Part shown: positions 24,483 to 32,261 of the stretch, piece after piece
Numbering within the stretch: position 1 is the stretch's first letter
How the letters are laid out: each line of letters opens with the position of its first letter
Assembly (NCBI GenBank): GCA_910588845.1
Contig: CAJURU010000004.1
Span: 110,389-174,388 of the forward strand
Reading direction: 5' to 3'
Length of the DNA stretch: 64,000 bases
Source: an uncultured Lachnospiraceae bacterium
GTDB taxonomy: Bacteria; Bacillota; Clostridia; Lachnospirales; Lachnospiraceae
The notes under the pieces: model-generated
Told to the model about the DNA's origin: nothing
What the model saw: only the letters and a program-made list of their open reading frames with translations
Database searches by the model: none
Made by a program: the position numbers and the translations under genes

Positions 24483-25535
24483 ATGGCGGATAATTCAATT
24501 GCGTTTATCATTTGCGTCAATGATGAAACATATTTTGAAGAATGTCTTTTTTATATCAACCGTCTGCGCCTGCCGGATGGTTATGAGGCCGAGGTGTATC
24601 CGGTGCGGCAGGCGGAAAGTATCTTTCAGGGGTACAATATGGCAATGCAGCAGTCCGAGGCACAATATAAAGTGTATATGCATCAGGACGTATTCCTGAT
24701 TGATAAGGATATCATACGATATTTCCTGAACCTGTTTGAACAACAGCCCAAGGCGGGAATCGCCGGGGTGTTGGGCACAAACAGATATTCCAACGAGCGC
24801 AGTTTTTTCCGCAGCTGGAATCTGGGCAATGTGCTGGGATGCAGTGAAGGGAAAGCATTTCACAATCATCTGTCGGAAGAGCCGGCGCTGGCGGCGGCCT
24901 TAGACGGTATGTTCCTGATGACGGCGGTGGATCTCCCCTGGCGGGAAGATGTGCTCTCCGGCTGGGACTTTTACGATATTTCCCAATCGCTGGAGTTTGG
25001 CAGGAACCGGCGTCAGCTATGGGTTCTGGCCGGCAAAAAGCCCTGGTGCATCCATGACTGCGGATATCTCAACCTGACGGGTTATGATGAGGCGCAGGAA
25101 GCGTTTTTGGAGATTTACCGCAAGGATTTGCCGGATTATGCAGAACGCGGTCCGGTATATCCTGAGAGATACCGGCAGCGTCATGCGCTGATGATGGAGT
25201 TGAAAGAGCAGTGGAAATCGTTGCTTTTTATGGGCAAGGTGGATGAAGTCCGCGCAGTAGCGCCCAAGGTTTGGGACGAGCGGTTTATGGATACGGAGCT
25301 GGCAATTATCCGCAATATTTTAGAGATTTTACAGAAAGAGGAACGCGCAGGCATTTCTGCGGAGGATAGTTTTCTCTATGACTGCGGCTCCTTTGAACAG
25401 GCGCAGCGGAAATATTTAAAGACGAAGTTTTATATCAGGAGAAAGAAGTATGCGGCGGATGATGCGGGCATCTGTCCCAACGTGTCGGCAGCGGCAATGC
25501 GTGTGATCCGCAAGCATACGATGATACAGCGTTAA
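24483..25535 (+). CDS. StrF-like glycosyltransferase family protein
   Basis: 350 residues from ATG 24483, eight bases after AGAGG; an earlier ATG at 24465 lacks a site. The first 210 residues match the GT-A-like StrF-type domain: SIAFIICVNDETYFEECL, GYNMAMQQSEAQYKVYMHQDVFLID and GVLGTNRYSN, with a His-Gln-Asp in the place of the usual DXD. The last 130 residues are unrecognised. It is co-directional with a CgeB-like glycosyltransferase. Confidence 0.7.
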   Translation: MADNSIAFIICVNDETYFEECLFYINRLRLPDGYEAEVYPVRQAESIFQGYNMAMQQSEAQYKVYMHQDVFLIDKDIIRYFLNLFEQQPKAGIAGVLGTNRYSNERSFFRSWNLGNVLGCSEGKAFHNHLSEEPALAAALDGMFLMTAVDLPWREDVLSGWDFYDISQSLEFGRNRRQLWVLAGKKPWCIHDCGYLNLTGYDEAQEAFLEIYRKDLPDYAERGPVYPERYRQRHALMMELKEQWKSLLFMGKVDEVRAVAPKVWDERFMDTELAIIRNILEILQKEERAGISAEDSFLYDCGSFEQAQRKYLKTKFYIRRKKYAADDAGICPNVSAAAMRVIRKHTMIQR

Positions 25536-25617
25536 GCATAATCATATGCGCTGACGGCGCATGGCGATGTGGAGAGAGAAAGCTATAAAATAGAATCATG
25601 CAGCGAAAGGGAAAATT

Positions 25618-26805
25618 ATGAGAATTATATATTATACTTGGGAGGAAAATTCCCGGGATGATATGGTAGGTACATTGCGGGGGCTGGGGCATGAAGTGGC
25701 GGTTTGCGCCGCTCCCTGCCGCGATTACGAGAATGACGTGGAGTTGGCAGCCAGCCTGGAAGAGATTATGCGGTCGCAGCATGTAGACTGCCTGTTTTCC
25801 TTTAATTTTTTCCCAGTGCTTGCCAAAACCGCCGAATGCTGTAAGGTGAAATATGTTTCCTGGATTTACGACTGCCCGCACTGGACCTTATTTTCTCCGG
25901 CAGTCAAAAGTGCATACAATGATATTTTTGTTTTTGACAGGCAGCAGTATCAACAGCTGAAGGCTGTGGGGGTACGGCGCTGCTATCATTTTCCGATGGC
26001 CGTCAATACCACGCGGCTGGAAGCCCAGCTGGAGGAGAACGGAACAGGTCAGGAATCCTTAACGCAGGGAAGTATACAAGGCTGGGACAGTTTGGAGCTC
26101 TCTTTTGTAGGCAGCCTTTATGAGAATAATCTCTATGACAGGGTTCAATATCTGCCAGAGTATATTCGGGGGTATCTTTCCGGTATTATGGAGGCGCAGG
26201 AACGCATTTACGGCTATAATTTTGTCAGCGAGCTTCTGACAGATGAAATCGTAACGCAGATGGAACAATTTATTTCTATGGATCTCCCACAGGGCTATTT
26301 CGTCACAAAACGCGAGCTGTTTGCGTCCATGCTAAACGGGAAGATTACATGCAGGGATAGGATGGGTCTGCTTAGGGAATTGTCAGAGCATTTCAACCTG
26401 ACAATGTACACAGCTTCCGATATTACGGGACTGCCGCGGGCGAGAGCCGGTGGTATCGTCGATTACGTCTCGCAAATGCCCAAGGTGTTTCGCAATTCCA
26501 AAATTAACATTAACATCAGCCTGCGTTCCATCCAGAGCGGAATCCCTCTGCGTGCGTTGGATATTATGGGAGCGGGCGGATTTTTGCTGTCCAATTACCA
26601 GCCGGAGCTTGCGGAATATTTTGAAGATGGCAAAGAACTTACCCTCTACACAAGCGCGCAAGATTTAGTGGATAAGGCTGCTTATTATCTCGCCCATGAG
26701 GAGGAACGCAAGGCCATTGCGGAAGCGGGGTTTGCCAAAGTGAAGCGGCTGTTTTCCTATGAAGTGCGGGTGGAGGAAATGCTGCGGCTTGCGGACGTTT
26801 TGTGA
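25618..26805 (+). CDS. DUF3880/CgeB-like GT-B glycosyltransferase
   Basis: 395 residues. The N-terminal part MRIIYYTWEENSRDD, DCLFSFNFFPVLA and YVSWIYDCPHW is typical of the DUF3880 domain. The C-terminal part (INISLRSIQSGIPLRALDIM, GGFLLSNYQPELAEYFEDGKE, YYLAHEEERKAIAEAG) matches the glycosyltransferase family 1 half found in spore protein CgeB and many flagellin or surface glycan clusters. The substrate is unknown. It is the last glycan gene, 198 bp before the flagellin gene. Confidence 0.8.
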   Translation: MRIIYYTWEENSRDDMVGTLRGLGHEVAVCAAPCRDYENDVELAASLEEIMRSQHVDCLFSFNFFPVLAKTAECCKVKYVSWIYDCPHWTLFSPAVKSAYNDIFVFDRQQYQQLKAVGVRRCYHFPMAVNTTRLEAQLEENGTGQESLTQGSIQGWDSLELSFVGSLYENNLYDRVQYLPEYIRGYLSGIMEAQERIYGYNFVSELLTDEIVTQMEQFISMDLPQGYFVTKRELFASMLNGKITCRDRMGLLRELSEHFNLTMYTASDITGLPRARAGGIVDYVSQMPKVFRNSKININISLRSIQSGIPLRALDIMGAGGFLLSNYQPELAEYFEDGKELTLYTSAQDLVDKAAYYLAHEEERKAIAEAGFAKVKRLFSYEVRVEEMLRLADVL

Positions 26806-26882
26806 TTTTAAATGTTCTTTTGGCATACAGATTCAGATTACGAGTGAACCGTAACGATTTTCCAAATAGATTAAGAGAAAAT

Positions 26883-26907
26883 CTGGAAAATTCCTTGAAT
26901 TTTCCAG
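26883..26907. promoter_or_regulatory. Perfect palindrome overlapping the flagellin promoter -35
   Basis: CTGGAAAATTC, three bases, GAATTTTCCAG: a perfect 11-bp inverted repeat whose right arm contains the -35 hexamer TTGAAT. There is no T-run after it, so it looks more like an operator than a terminator. Confidence 0.5.
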
Positions 26908-26923
26908 CAATGCTTGCTATAAT
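26895..26923 (+). promoter_or_regulatory. SigA-type promoter of the flagellin-like gene
   Basis: TTGAAT (26895-26900), 17-base spacer, TATAAT (26918-26923). No sigma-28 element is visible upstream of this gene. Confidence 0.7.
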
Positions 26924-27002
26924 ATAAAAAAGTGTAAGAAGGTCTCAAGGAAGATAAATTGGGCATATAGTAAGTTATAATGCTAAGAAGGGAGGATGAC
27001 CT

Positions 27003-27776
27003 ATGAGTATTTCTAGTATAAGCAGTCAAGGGTTATATCAGAATTATCGGCAGCTTGCCAGTGGCAAACGTATTAACTCAGCGGCAGATGACGCGGCCGG
27101 TTTAGCCATTGCCGAGAAGATGTTGACCCAGAGCAATGGTTACGATGTGGGATGGAGGAATGCAGCGACTTCTCAGGATATGGTGAATGTTGCGGATGGC
27201 GGTCTCTCCACGATTACCGATTCTTTGCAGCGTATCCGTGAATTAGGCGTACAGGCTTCTAACACCGCTATCTACGGCGACTCTGAGCGCAAGATGATGC
27301 AGCAGGAGATCGACCAGTTGAAGGATACTATTTCTGACGCTGCCAAGAATACGCGTTTTAACACCATGAGCCTGTTAGACGGCAAGATGGGCAGCAGCCA
27401 TGTAGCTTCCGGGCCGGATGGCAGCGGCATGGACATTAATATGCCGAACGCAACATTGGAAGCATTGGGTATTGCTGATTTTGATGTGACCGGAGATTTC
27501 GATCTGTCGGTGATTGACGATGCGATTGATAAAGTATCGTCAGCCCGGGGCGAGATGGGAGCCACATACAACCGTCTGGGCTATACCATGAACTACAATT
27601 CCTATGCATCATTGAATACTACAGCAGCCCGCAGCCGTATCGAGGATCTTGATTTTCCCAAGGCTATATCTGATATGAAGAAGAACAGCCTGTTAGAGGA
27701 ATACAGACTTATGATGCAGAAGAAGCGGGAAGAACAGGATAGCATGGTAGTGAATCTGCTGAGATTTAATTCCTGA
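27003..27776 (+). CDS. Atypical flagellin
   Basis: 257 residues. The flagellin D0/D1 signature is clear: LASGKRINSAADDAAGLAIA, RNAATSQDMVNVADGGLSTI, LQRIRELGVQASN, and near the end SRIEDLDFPKAISDM. The N-terminus is about 20 residues shorter than in common flagellins. The C-terminal end (KKREEQDSMVVNLLRFNS) lacks the usual QANQ-PQ-VLxLL ending. The variable centre is small. It has a GGGAGGATGA site, a SigA promoter and a strong terminator, so it is a monocistronic gene. It is the likely acceptor of the upstream glycan, or a minor filament subunit. Confidence 0.85.
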   Translation: MSISSISSQGLYQNYRQLASGKRINSAADDAAGLAIAEKMLTQSNGYDVGWRNAATSQDMVNVADGGLSTITDSLQRIRELGVQASNTAIYGDSERKMMQQEIDQLKDTISDAAKNTRFNTMSLLDGKMGSSHVASGPDGSGMDINMPNATLEALGIADFDVTGDFDLSVIDDAIDKVSSARGEMGATYNRLGYTMNYNSYASLNTTAARSRIEDLDFPKAISDMKKNSLLEEYRLMMQKKREEQDSMVVNLLRFNS

Positions 27777-27830
27777 GATGAGTGATATTCGGGAAATGAA
27801 AATGCAATGGTTGATAGTGCATATCTATAC

Positions 27831-27877
27831 AAAACTGGAGCCAATCTGTTTGAAAACAACAGATTGGCTCCAGTTTT
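27831..27877. terminator. Strong rho-independent terminator after flagellin
   Basis: AAAACTGGAGCCAATCTGTT pairs perfectly with AACAGATTGGCTCCAGTTTT (loop TGAAAAC), followed by T residues. Confidence 0.95.
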
Positions 27878-27927
27878 TGTTCTCTTCATTTTTATCAGAA
27901 TTTGAAGAAACTGAAGTTAATCTTCTG

Positions 27928-27956
27928 TTGCCCTAATTCAAAAAAATCGTTATAAT
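27928..27956 (+). promoter_or_regulatory. Predicted promoter of the restriction-modification cluster
   Basis: TTGCCC (27928-27933), 17-base spacer, TATAAT (27951-27956), 60 bp before the first gene of the cluster. Confidence 0.5.
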
Positions 27957-28015
27957 ATTCTTGTTTTTGTCCGCCCCGTAGAATATACTAATATTTAGGA
28001 AAGGTAAGGAAATTT

Positions 28016-28198
28016 ATGGGATATATAACAGCAAATCAAGCAGCAGGGAAGTGGAATATTTCACAGCGTAGAGTGCAGAGATTATATTTAGAAAATCGAA
28101 TAGAAGGTATTTTTAAGTTAGACGGGGCGTGGGCGATTCCGGAAGATGCAGAAAAACCGCATGATAATAGAAAGGCAAGAAAGAATAATGAAAAATAA
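28016..28198 (+). CDS. Small helix-turn-helix protein
   Basis: 60 residues. ITANQAAGKWNISQRRVQRL with ENRIEGIFKLDGAWAIPEDA is a MerR/excisionase-like winged HTH pattern found in many short Lachnospiraceae proteins. It overlaps the start of the C5 methyltransferase gene by 11 bases, so the two are translationally coupled. By position it could control the restriction-modification genes, in the way of C proteins, although it is not of the XRE-type C-protein family. AGGAAAGGTAAGG lies upstream. Confidence 0.65.
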   Translation: MGYITANQAAGKWNISQRRVQRLYLENRIEGIFKLDGAWAIPEDAEKPHDNRKARKNNEK

Positions 28199-29249
28199 AT
28201 TGAATGTTATTGATTTGTTCTGCGGATGTGGCGGACTGTCCTATGGTTTTGAAAAGGCGGGTTATAGCATTTTACTTGGAATTGATAATGATGCCAAAGC
28301 GTTAGAGACATTTGAGTTAAATCATCAAGGGTCAAAATCAATCTGCGGAGATATAACAGAGGTGACTTACGAGGATAATATTAAGCCGTTGATTGGCAGT
28401 GAAACCATAGATGTGATTATAGGTGGGCCGCCTTGCCAGGGGATGTCGCTTTCGGGACCGAGAAAGTTTGATGATCCGCGGAATACGCTTTATTTAACAT
28501 ATATCCGTTTGGTGGAAGAGATCCAGCCGAAGGCATTTGTAATTGAAAATGTCCCCGGATTAGTTGGATTGTTTGGCGGACAGATCAAAGATAGTATTAT
28601 GCAAAGGTTTACAGATATAGGGTATGATATTCAATATAAGATGTTATGTGCAGCTGATTATGGCGTGCCACAAAACAGGAAAAGAGTGATTTTTGTGGGT
28701 ATAAAAAACGGACATTTTGAGTATCCGCAAGAGATAGAAGGAAAAGTGAGCTGTAGTATGGCATTGTCGGATTTACCGACATTAGAGAATGAATTAGGAA
28801 ATGAAGATATGGTATATTTAACAAAACCACAGAATGCTTATCAAAAGCTCATGCGTGAAAAATCAAGCCGGGTAAAAAATCATATAGCGGCAAATCATTC
28901 TGACAAAGTAAAGAAAATAATATCGCTAGTTCCAGATGGCGGAAATTATAAGAGTCTGCCGGAAGAATATAAAAATAGCAGGAATTTTCATGTTGCATGG
29001 ACAAGGTTTGCCAGTGATAAACCTGCGCCGACAATCGATACAGGGCATAGACACCATTTTCACTATAAGTATAATCGTGTGCCGACAGTACGGGAGTGTG
29101 CAAGGCTGCAGTCTTTTCCGGATAGCTTTGTCTTTCTGGGAAACAAAACGCAGCAGTTTAGGCAGGTAGGGAATGCCGTTCCCCCGTTGATGGCGCAATG
29201 TATAGCCGAACAGTTAAAAAAGACGTTAGGAGTTGGAAGCAATGGCTGA
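28188..29249 (+). CDS. DNA (cytosine-5)-methyltransferase
   Basis: 353 residues from ATG 28188. The motifs of C5 methyltransferases occur in order: I (NVIDLFCGCGGLSYGF), IV (GGPPCQGMSLSGPR, catalytic Cys83), VI (FVIENVPG), VIII (QNRKRVIFVG), and IX-X (RECARLQSFPD, GNAVPPLMAQ). Between VIII and IX lies a target-recognition region of about 100 residues. It overlaps the nuclease gene by 8 bases (ATGGCTGA). It modifies one strand or form of the site recognised by the neighbouring nuclease. Confidence 0.93.
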   Translation: MKNKLNVIDLFCGCGGLSYGFEKAGYSILLGIDNDAKALETFELNHQGSKSICGDITEVTYEDNIKPLIGSETIDVIIGGPPCQGMSLSGPRKFDDPRNTLYLTYIRLVEEIQPKAFVIENVPGLVGLFGGQIKDSIMQRFTDIGYDIQYKMLCAADYGVPQNRKRVIFVGIKNGHFEYPQEIEGKVSCSMALSDLPTLENELGNEDMVYLTKPQNAYQKLMREKSSRVKNHIAANHSDKVKKIISLVPDGGNYKSLPEEYKNSRNFHVAWTRFASDKPAPTIDTGHRHHFHYKYNRVPTVRECARLQSFPDSFVFLGNKTQQFRQVGNAVPPLMAQCIAEQLKKTLGVGSNG

Positions 29250-30705
29250 ATATAAAATACCAGAACAATTTTTTTTCAGGCTGCATCATGTACGGCCTAG
29301 GTTCAAGGGGGATATAGAAAACGTCCTTATTTATGTGGCAGAGGAAATCACAAGAGTGGGAGAAAAGCCAACAGATGAGTTTGTTTCAGATGTAAATGCT
29401 GCGTTAATCCGGTATCCTGGGAATGCACATAGAGAGTTAAAGACGATCAATAATTGGAGAACAGAGATATCTGCATTATTTGGGTTTATAGAACATACAG
29501 ATACAACAGATAAGCCGGGAAGGCGTGCAATTGAATTAGCTGAAAACCAAGATTTGGTTGAGTGTTTTAAGGTATATCTTTACAATTTTCAATATCCGGG
29601 CGCGCATATAAAACCGAAGGGCGTGTTAGAGCAGATAGAAAAAGGAATACATTTTAAACCGGCACAGTACATATTGCAATTGTTACGATATGCTAATCAA
29701 GAGGGTGGTAATTCGACGGGAATTACAAAATTTGAAGTTTGCCATTGTATTTTTAATGATTTGAGAGTTACCAGAGACAATGAAGGTGTAGAACAAACAT
29801 GGGGAAGAATATCTGAAAACCGTAAACAAAAAGTGACATATGACCAGACGGGTGATGTTGTTCGTTACGCCGGCGATATTATAGATTATATGGAGACAGC
29901 CAATCTTTTAAAAACCTATGACAGCAGGACATATTATCTAAATACGCTTGAAGAAGATTCTATTGTAAAATTTTGTGAATCAGGCGAGTGGTTTGCAGGA
30001 TATGATGTTATGATTAATAATCGCAGCGGCAGCATAGGAGCAGTCAAAGCTTGTGCTAATGAGTGGTTTGCGTATGTAAATCGGAATATGGAAGCTACCG
30101 ATTTTTCGACAGATATTTTGGCATATATAGCAAGTGATGAGGAAGAATTAAGGCAGTTGAAGAAGAATGCTGAGAATTCCAATACAATGGGCGTAGCTGA
30201 TTTTATAGAAAGAGATCGTGTGATTGAAAAGCGTATTGCATCATATTATGATGTGATGACAACAAAGGATATAGGTGATATAGGAGAAAGCTTAGTTCAT
30301 GGACATGAATGTATGAGGATTAAGATTGGCGGACGTGAGGATTTAATACACTTGATAAAAAGGATACCTACACAGTTTGCAGTTGGATATGATATCAGTT
30401 CTGTAGAGTTGGATGAGCGCAAAAGATATATTGAGGTTAAAACAACTATTAGTTCCAAACCGTTGCATTTTAACCGTATTCATATGACAAAAAATGAGTG
30501 GAATACGGCAAGCAGTACACATGACAGATACTATATATACCGTTTGCTGCTTAGTAAGTCAGAACGGAAGCTGTTTCTATTGCAAGACCCGGTAGGGCTT
30601 TATAAAAAAGATATGATTGATATGATACCGTCGGACGGTGCTGATATTACTTTTGATCCTAAAAAAGTCGGAGAATTTGAGGAGTTATTAACATGGGAAA
30701 TTTAA
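29242..30705 (+). CDS. Predicted restriction endonuclease with DUF3883-like domain
   Basis: 487 residues from ATG 29242; a TTG at 29233 is possible but lies too close to AGGAG. The N-terminal 330 residues are unrecognised. The C-terminal part GDIGESLVHGHE, VGYDISSVELDERKRYIEVKTT fits a PD-(D/E)xK core of the DUF3883 type: Glu of GES, Asp of GYD, and Glu-x-Lys of IEVK. It lies between two C5 methyltransferase genes with overlapping stops and starts, so it is most likely the restriction subunit. Recognition sequence unknown. Confidence 0.75.
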   Translation: MAEYKIPEQFFFRLHHVRPRFKGDIENVLIYVAEEITRVGEKPTDEFVSDVNAALIRYPGNAHRELKTINNWRTEISALFGFIEHTDTTDKPGRRAIELAENQDLVECFKVYLYNFQYPGAHIKPKGVLEQIEKGIHFKPAQYILQLLRYANQEGGNSTGITKFEVCHCIFNDLRVTRDNEGVEQTWGRISENRKQKVTYDQTGDVVRYAGDIIDYMETANLLKTYDSRTYYLNTLEEDSIVKFCESGEWFAGYDVMINNRSGSIGAVKACANEWFAYVNRNMEATDFSTDILAYIASDEEELRQLKKNAENSNTMGVADFIERDRVIEKRIASYYDVMTTKDIGDIGESLVHGHECMRIKIGGREDLIHLIKRIPTQFAVGYDISSVELDERKRYIEVKTTISSKPLHFNRIHMTKNEWNTASSTHDRYYIYRLLLSKSERKLFLLQDPVGLYKKDMIDMIPSDGADITFDPKKVGEFEELLTWEI

Positions 30706-31661
30706 AGGTTGCGTCACTGTTCTGCGGATGTGGAGGAACAGATGTAGGTCTGATAGGAAATTTTGATTTTTTGGGTAGACATTATGCGTCTAACCGTATG
30801 GAAATCGTGTATGCCAATGATATTGATGATAATGCATGTAATATATTTAAACAAAACTTTAATATTGTGCCGGATAACCGAGATATACGGGAAGTAAAAT
30901 CTGAAGAACTTCCGCAATTTGATGTTCTGACAGGAGGATTTCCATGTCAGTCTTTTTCGATTATTGCTCAAAATCCGAAGCGTCTTGGGGTAAAAGATGA
31001 AAGAGGAAAACTTTTTTTTGAAATGTGCAGAATTTTAAGGCAACGACAGCCTAAATGTTTTATTGCTGAAAATGTTAAGGGTATTCTTACGGCAAATAAG
31101 AAAAGTGCATTTCCTCTTATTATTAAGGAATTTGAGGAAAGTGGATATGATGTCCAATATCATGTTTTAAATGCGGCAGATTATGGTGTTCCTCAAAGAA
31201 GGGAACGTGTTATTATTGTGGGATTTAGAAATGATTTGGGTATTCATTTTGAGTTTCCGGATGGTGAAATAGAAAATGAGAAAGATTATCTGCCTCTAAG
31301 GAAGGTAGTAGAAAAACATGTGGAAGAAAAATATTTTTTTAGTGACCGTGCAGTAGCTGGCATGATGAGAAAACGGGAAAGTATGAACAAAGGAAGGGCT
31401 CAGGATATGAATAAACCCTGTAATACAGTTGGGGCGCATTTAGCTAAAGTATCGCTAAACAGCACAGATCCTGTGTTAATGGAAGAAGGCCGATATAGAA
31501 GATTTACACCTAGAGAAGTGGCGAGAATACAATCTTTTCCAGATGAATTTGAACTTGTCGGAAGTGAGTCAGCACAGTATAGGGCATTAGGTAATGCGAT
31601 TCCTCCAGTTATGTTTTGGCATGTGGCGAAAGCGGTATGTGAGAAATTGCAAGGAGTTTAA
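30693..31661 (+). CDS. Second DNA (cytosine-5)-methyltransferase
   Basis: 322 residues. Motif I is VASLFCGCGGTDVGL, motif IV TGGFPCQSFSIIAQ (catalytic Cys85), motif VI FIAENVKG, motif VIII PQRRERVIIVG, motif IX FTPREVARIQSFPD and motif X RALGNAIPPVMF. The start overlaps the nuclease stop by 13 bases. It is clearly different in sequence from the first methyltransferase, so the pair probably methylates the two different strands of an asymmetric site, as in other two-methyltransferase systems (inference). Confidence 0.93.
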   Translation: MGNLKVASLFCGCGGTDVGLIGNFDFLGRHYASNRMEIVYANDIDDNACNIFKQNFNIVPDNRDIREVKSEELPQFDVLTGGFPCQSFSIIAQNPKRLGVKDERGKLFFEMCRILRQRQPKCFIAENVKGILTANKKSAFPLIIKEFEESGYDVQYHVLNAADYGVPQRRERVIIVGFRNDLGIHFEFPDGEIENEKDYLPLRKVVEKHVEEKYFFSDRAVAGMMRKRESMNKGRAQDMNKPCNTVGAHLAKVSLNSTDPVLMEEGRYRRFTPREVARIQSFPDEFELVGSESAQYRALGNAIPPVMFWHVAKAVCEKLQGV

Positions 31662-31663
31662 GT

Positions 31664-32098
31664 ATGGATAACCTGACTAAGGAACAACGTAGAAAAAATA
31701 TGCAGAGAATAAAAGCGAAAGATACGAGCATTGAAGTGAAACTGCGTAAGGCTTTATGGGAAAAGGGTTTTCGTTATCGTAAGAATTATAATAGGCTTCC
31801 GGGAAAACCAGATATTGCTTTGACAAAATATAAGATTGCAATTTTTTGCGATAGTGAATTTTTTCATGGGAAGGATTGGGAGGTTTTAAAACCAAGATTA
31901 GAGAGAGGAGATAATAGCCAGTATTGGGTGAATAAAATAGCAAGAAATCGTGATCGTGATGACGAGATAAATAAGCGGCTTTTGTTTGAGGGATGGACGG
32001 TTGTTAGGTTTTGGGGTAAAGATATTGTTAAAAATGTTGATGAATGTGTAAAGGTAGTGGAAGAAGTGGTATGGGATATCAGGTTGCAAATGGAATAG
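31664..32098 (+). CDS. vsr: Very short patch repair (Vsr-type) endonuclease
   Basis: 144 residues. NMQRIKAKDTSIEVKLRKALW, FRYRKNYNRLPGKPDIAL, IAIFCDSEFFHGKDW and GWTVVRFWGKDI follow the Vsr pattern; the Asp of KPDI and the His of FFHG are expected active-site residues. Vsr nicks next to T:G mismatches created by deamination of 5-methylcytosine, which fits its place directly after two C5 methyltransferases. Three bases separate it from the previous stop, with AAGGAG inside that gene. Confidence 0.9.
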   Translation: MDNLTKEQRRKNMQRIKAKDTSIEVKLRKALWEKGFRYRKNYNRLPGKPDIALTKYKIAIFCDSEFFHGKDWEVLKPRLERGDNSQYWVNKIARNRDRDDEINKRLLFEGWTVVRFWGKDIVKNVDECVKVVEEVVWDIRLQME

Positions 32099-32180
32099 TT
32101 GCAGATATGTGTTCATAAACATAGTTCTACAATGCGGCCTACAGCCCCCACCTGTGCATATTTTCCTAAGTGATTTACGT

Positions 32181-32227
32181 AAACCAGGGAGACAGTGAAT
32201 CCGAATAAGCCACTGTCTCCCTGGTTT
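32181..32227. terminator. Long hairpin between convergent restriction-modification and FliD-like genes
   Basis: A perfect 17-bp inverted repeat (AAACCAGGGAGACAGTG and its complement) with a 13-base loop. No strong T-run follows in either direction, so it may be a factor-independent terminator of poor type or a small repeat element. Confidence 0.55.
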
Positions 32228-32261
32228 AGGACTGTCACATCCTGATAGCCCCTTATTGGGA

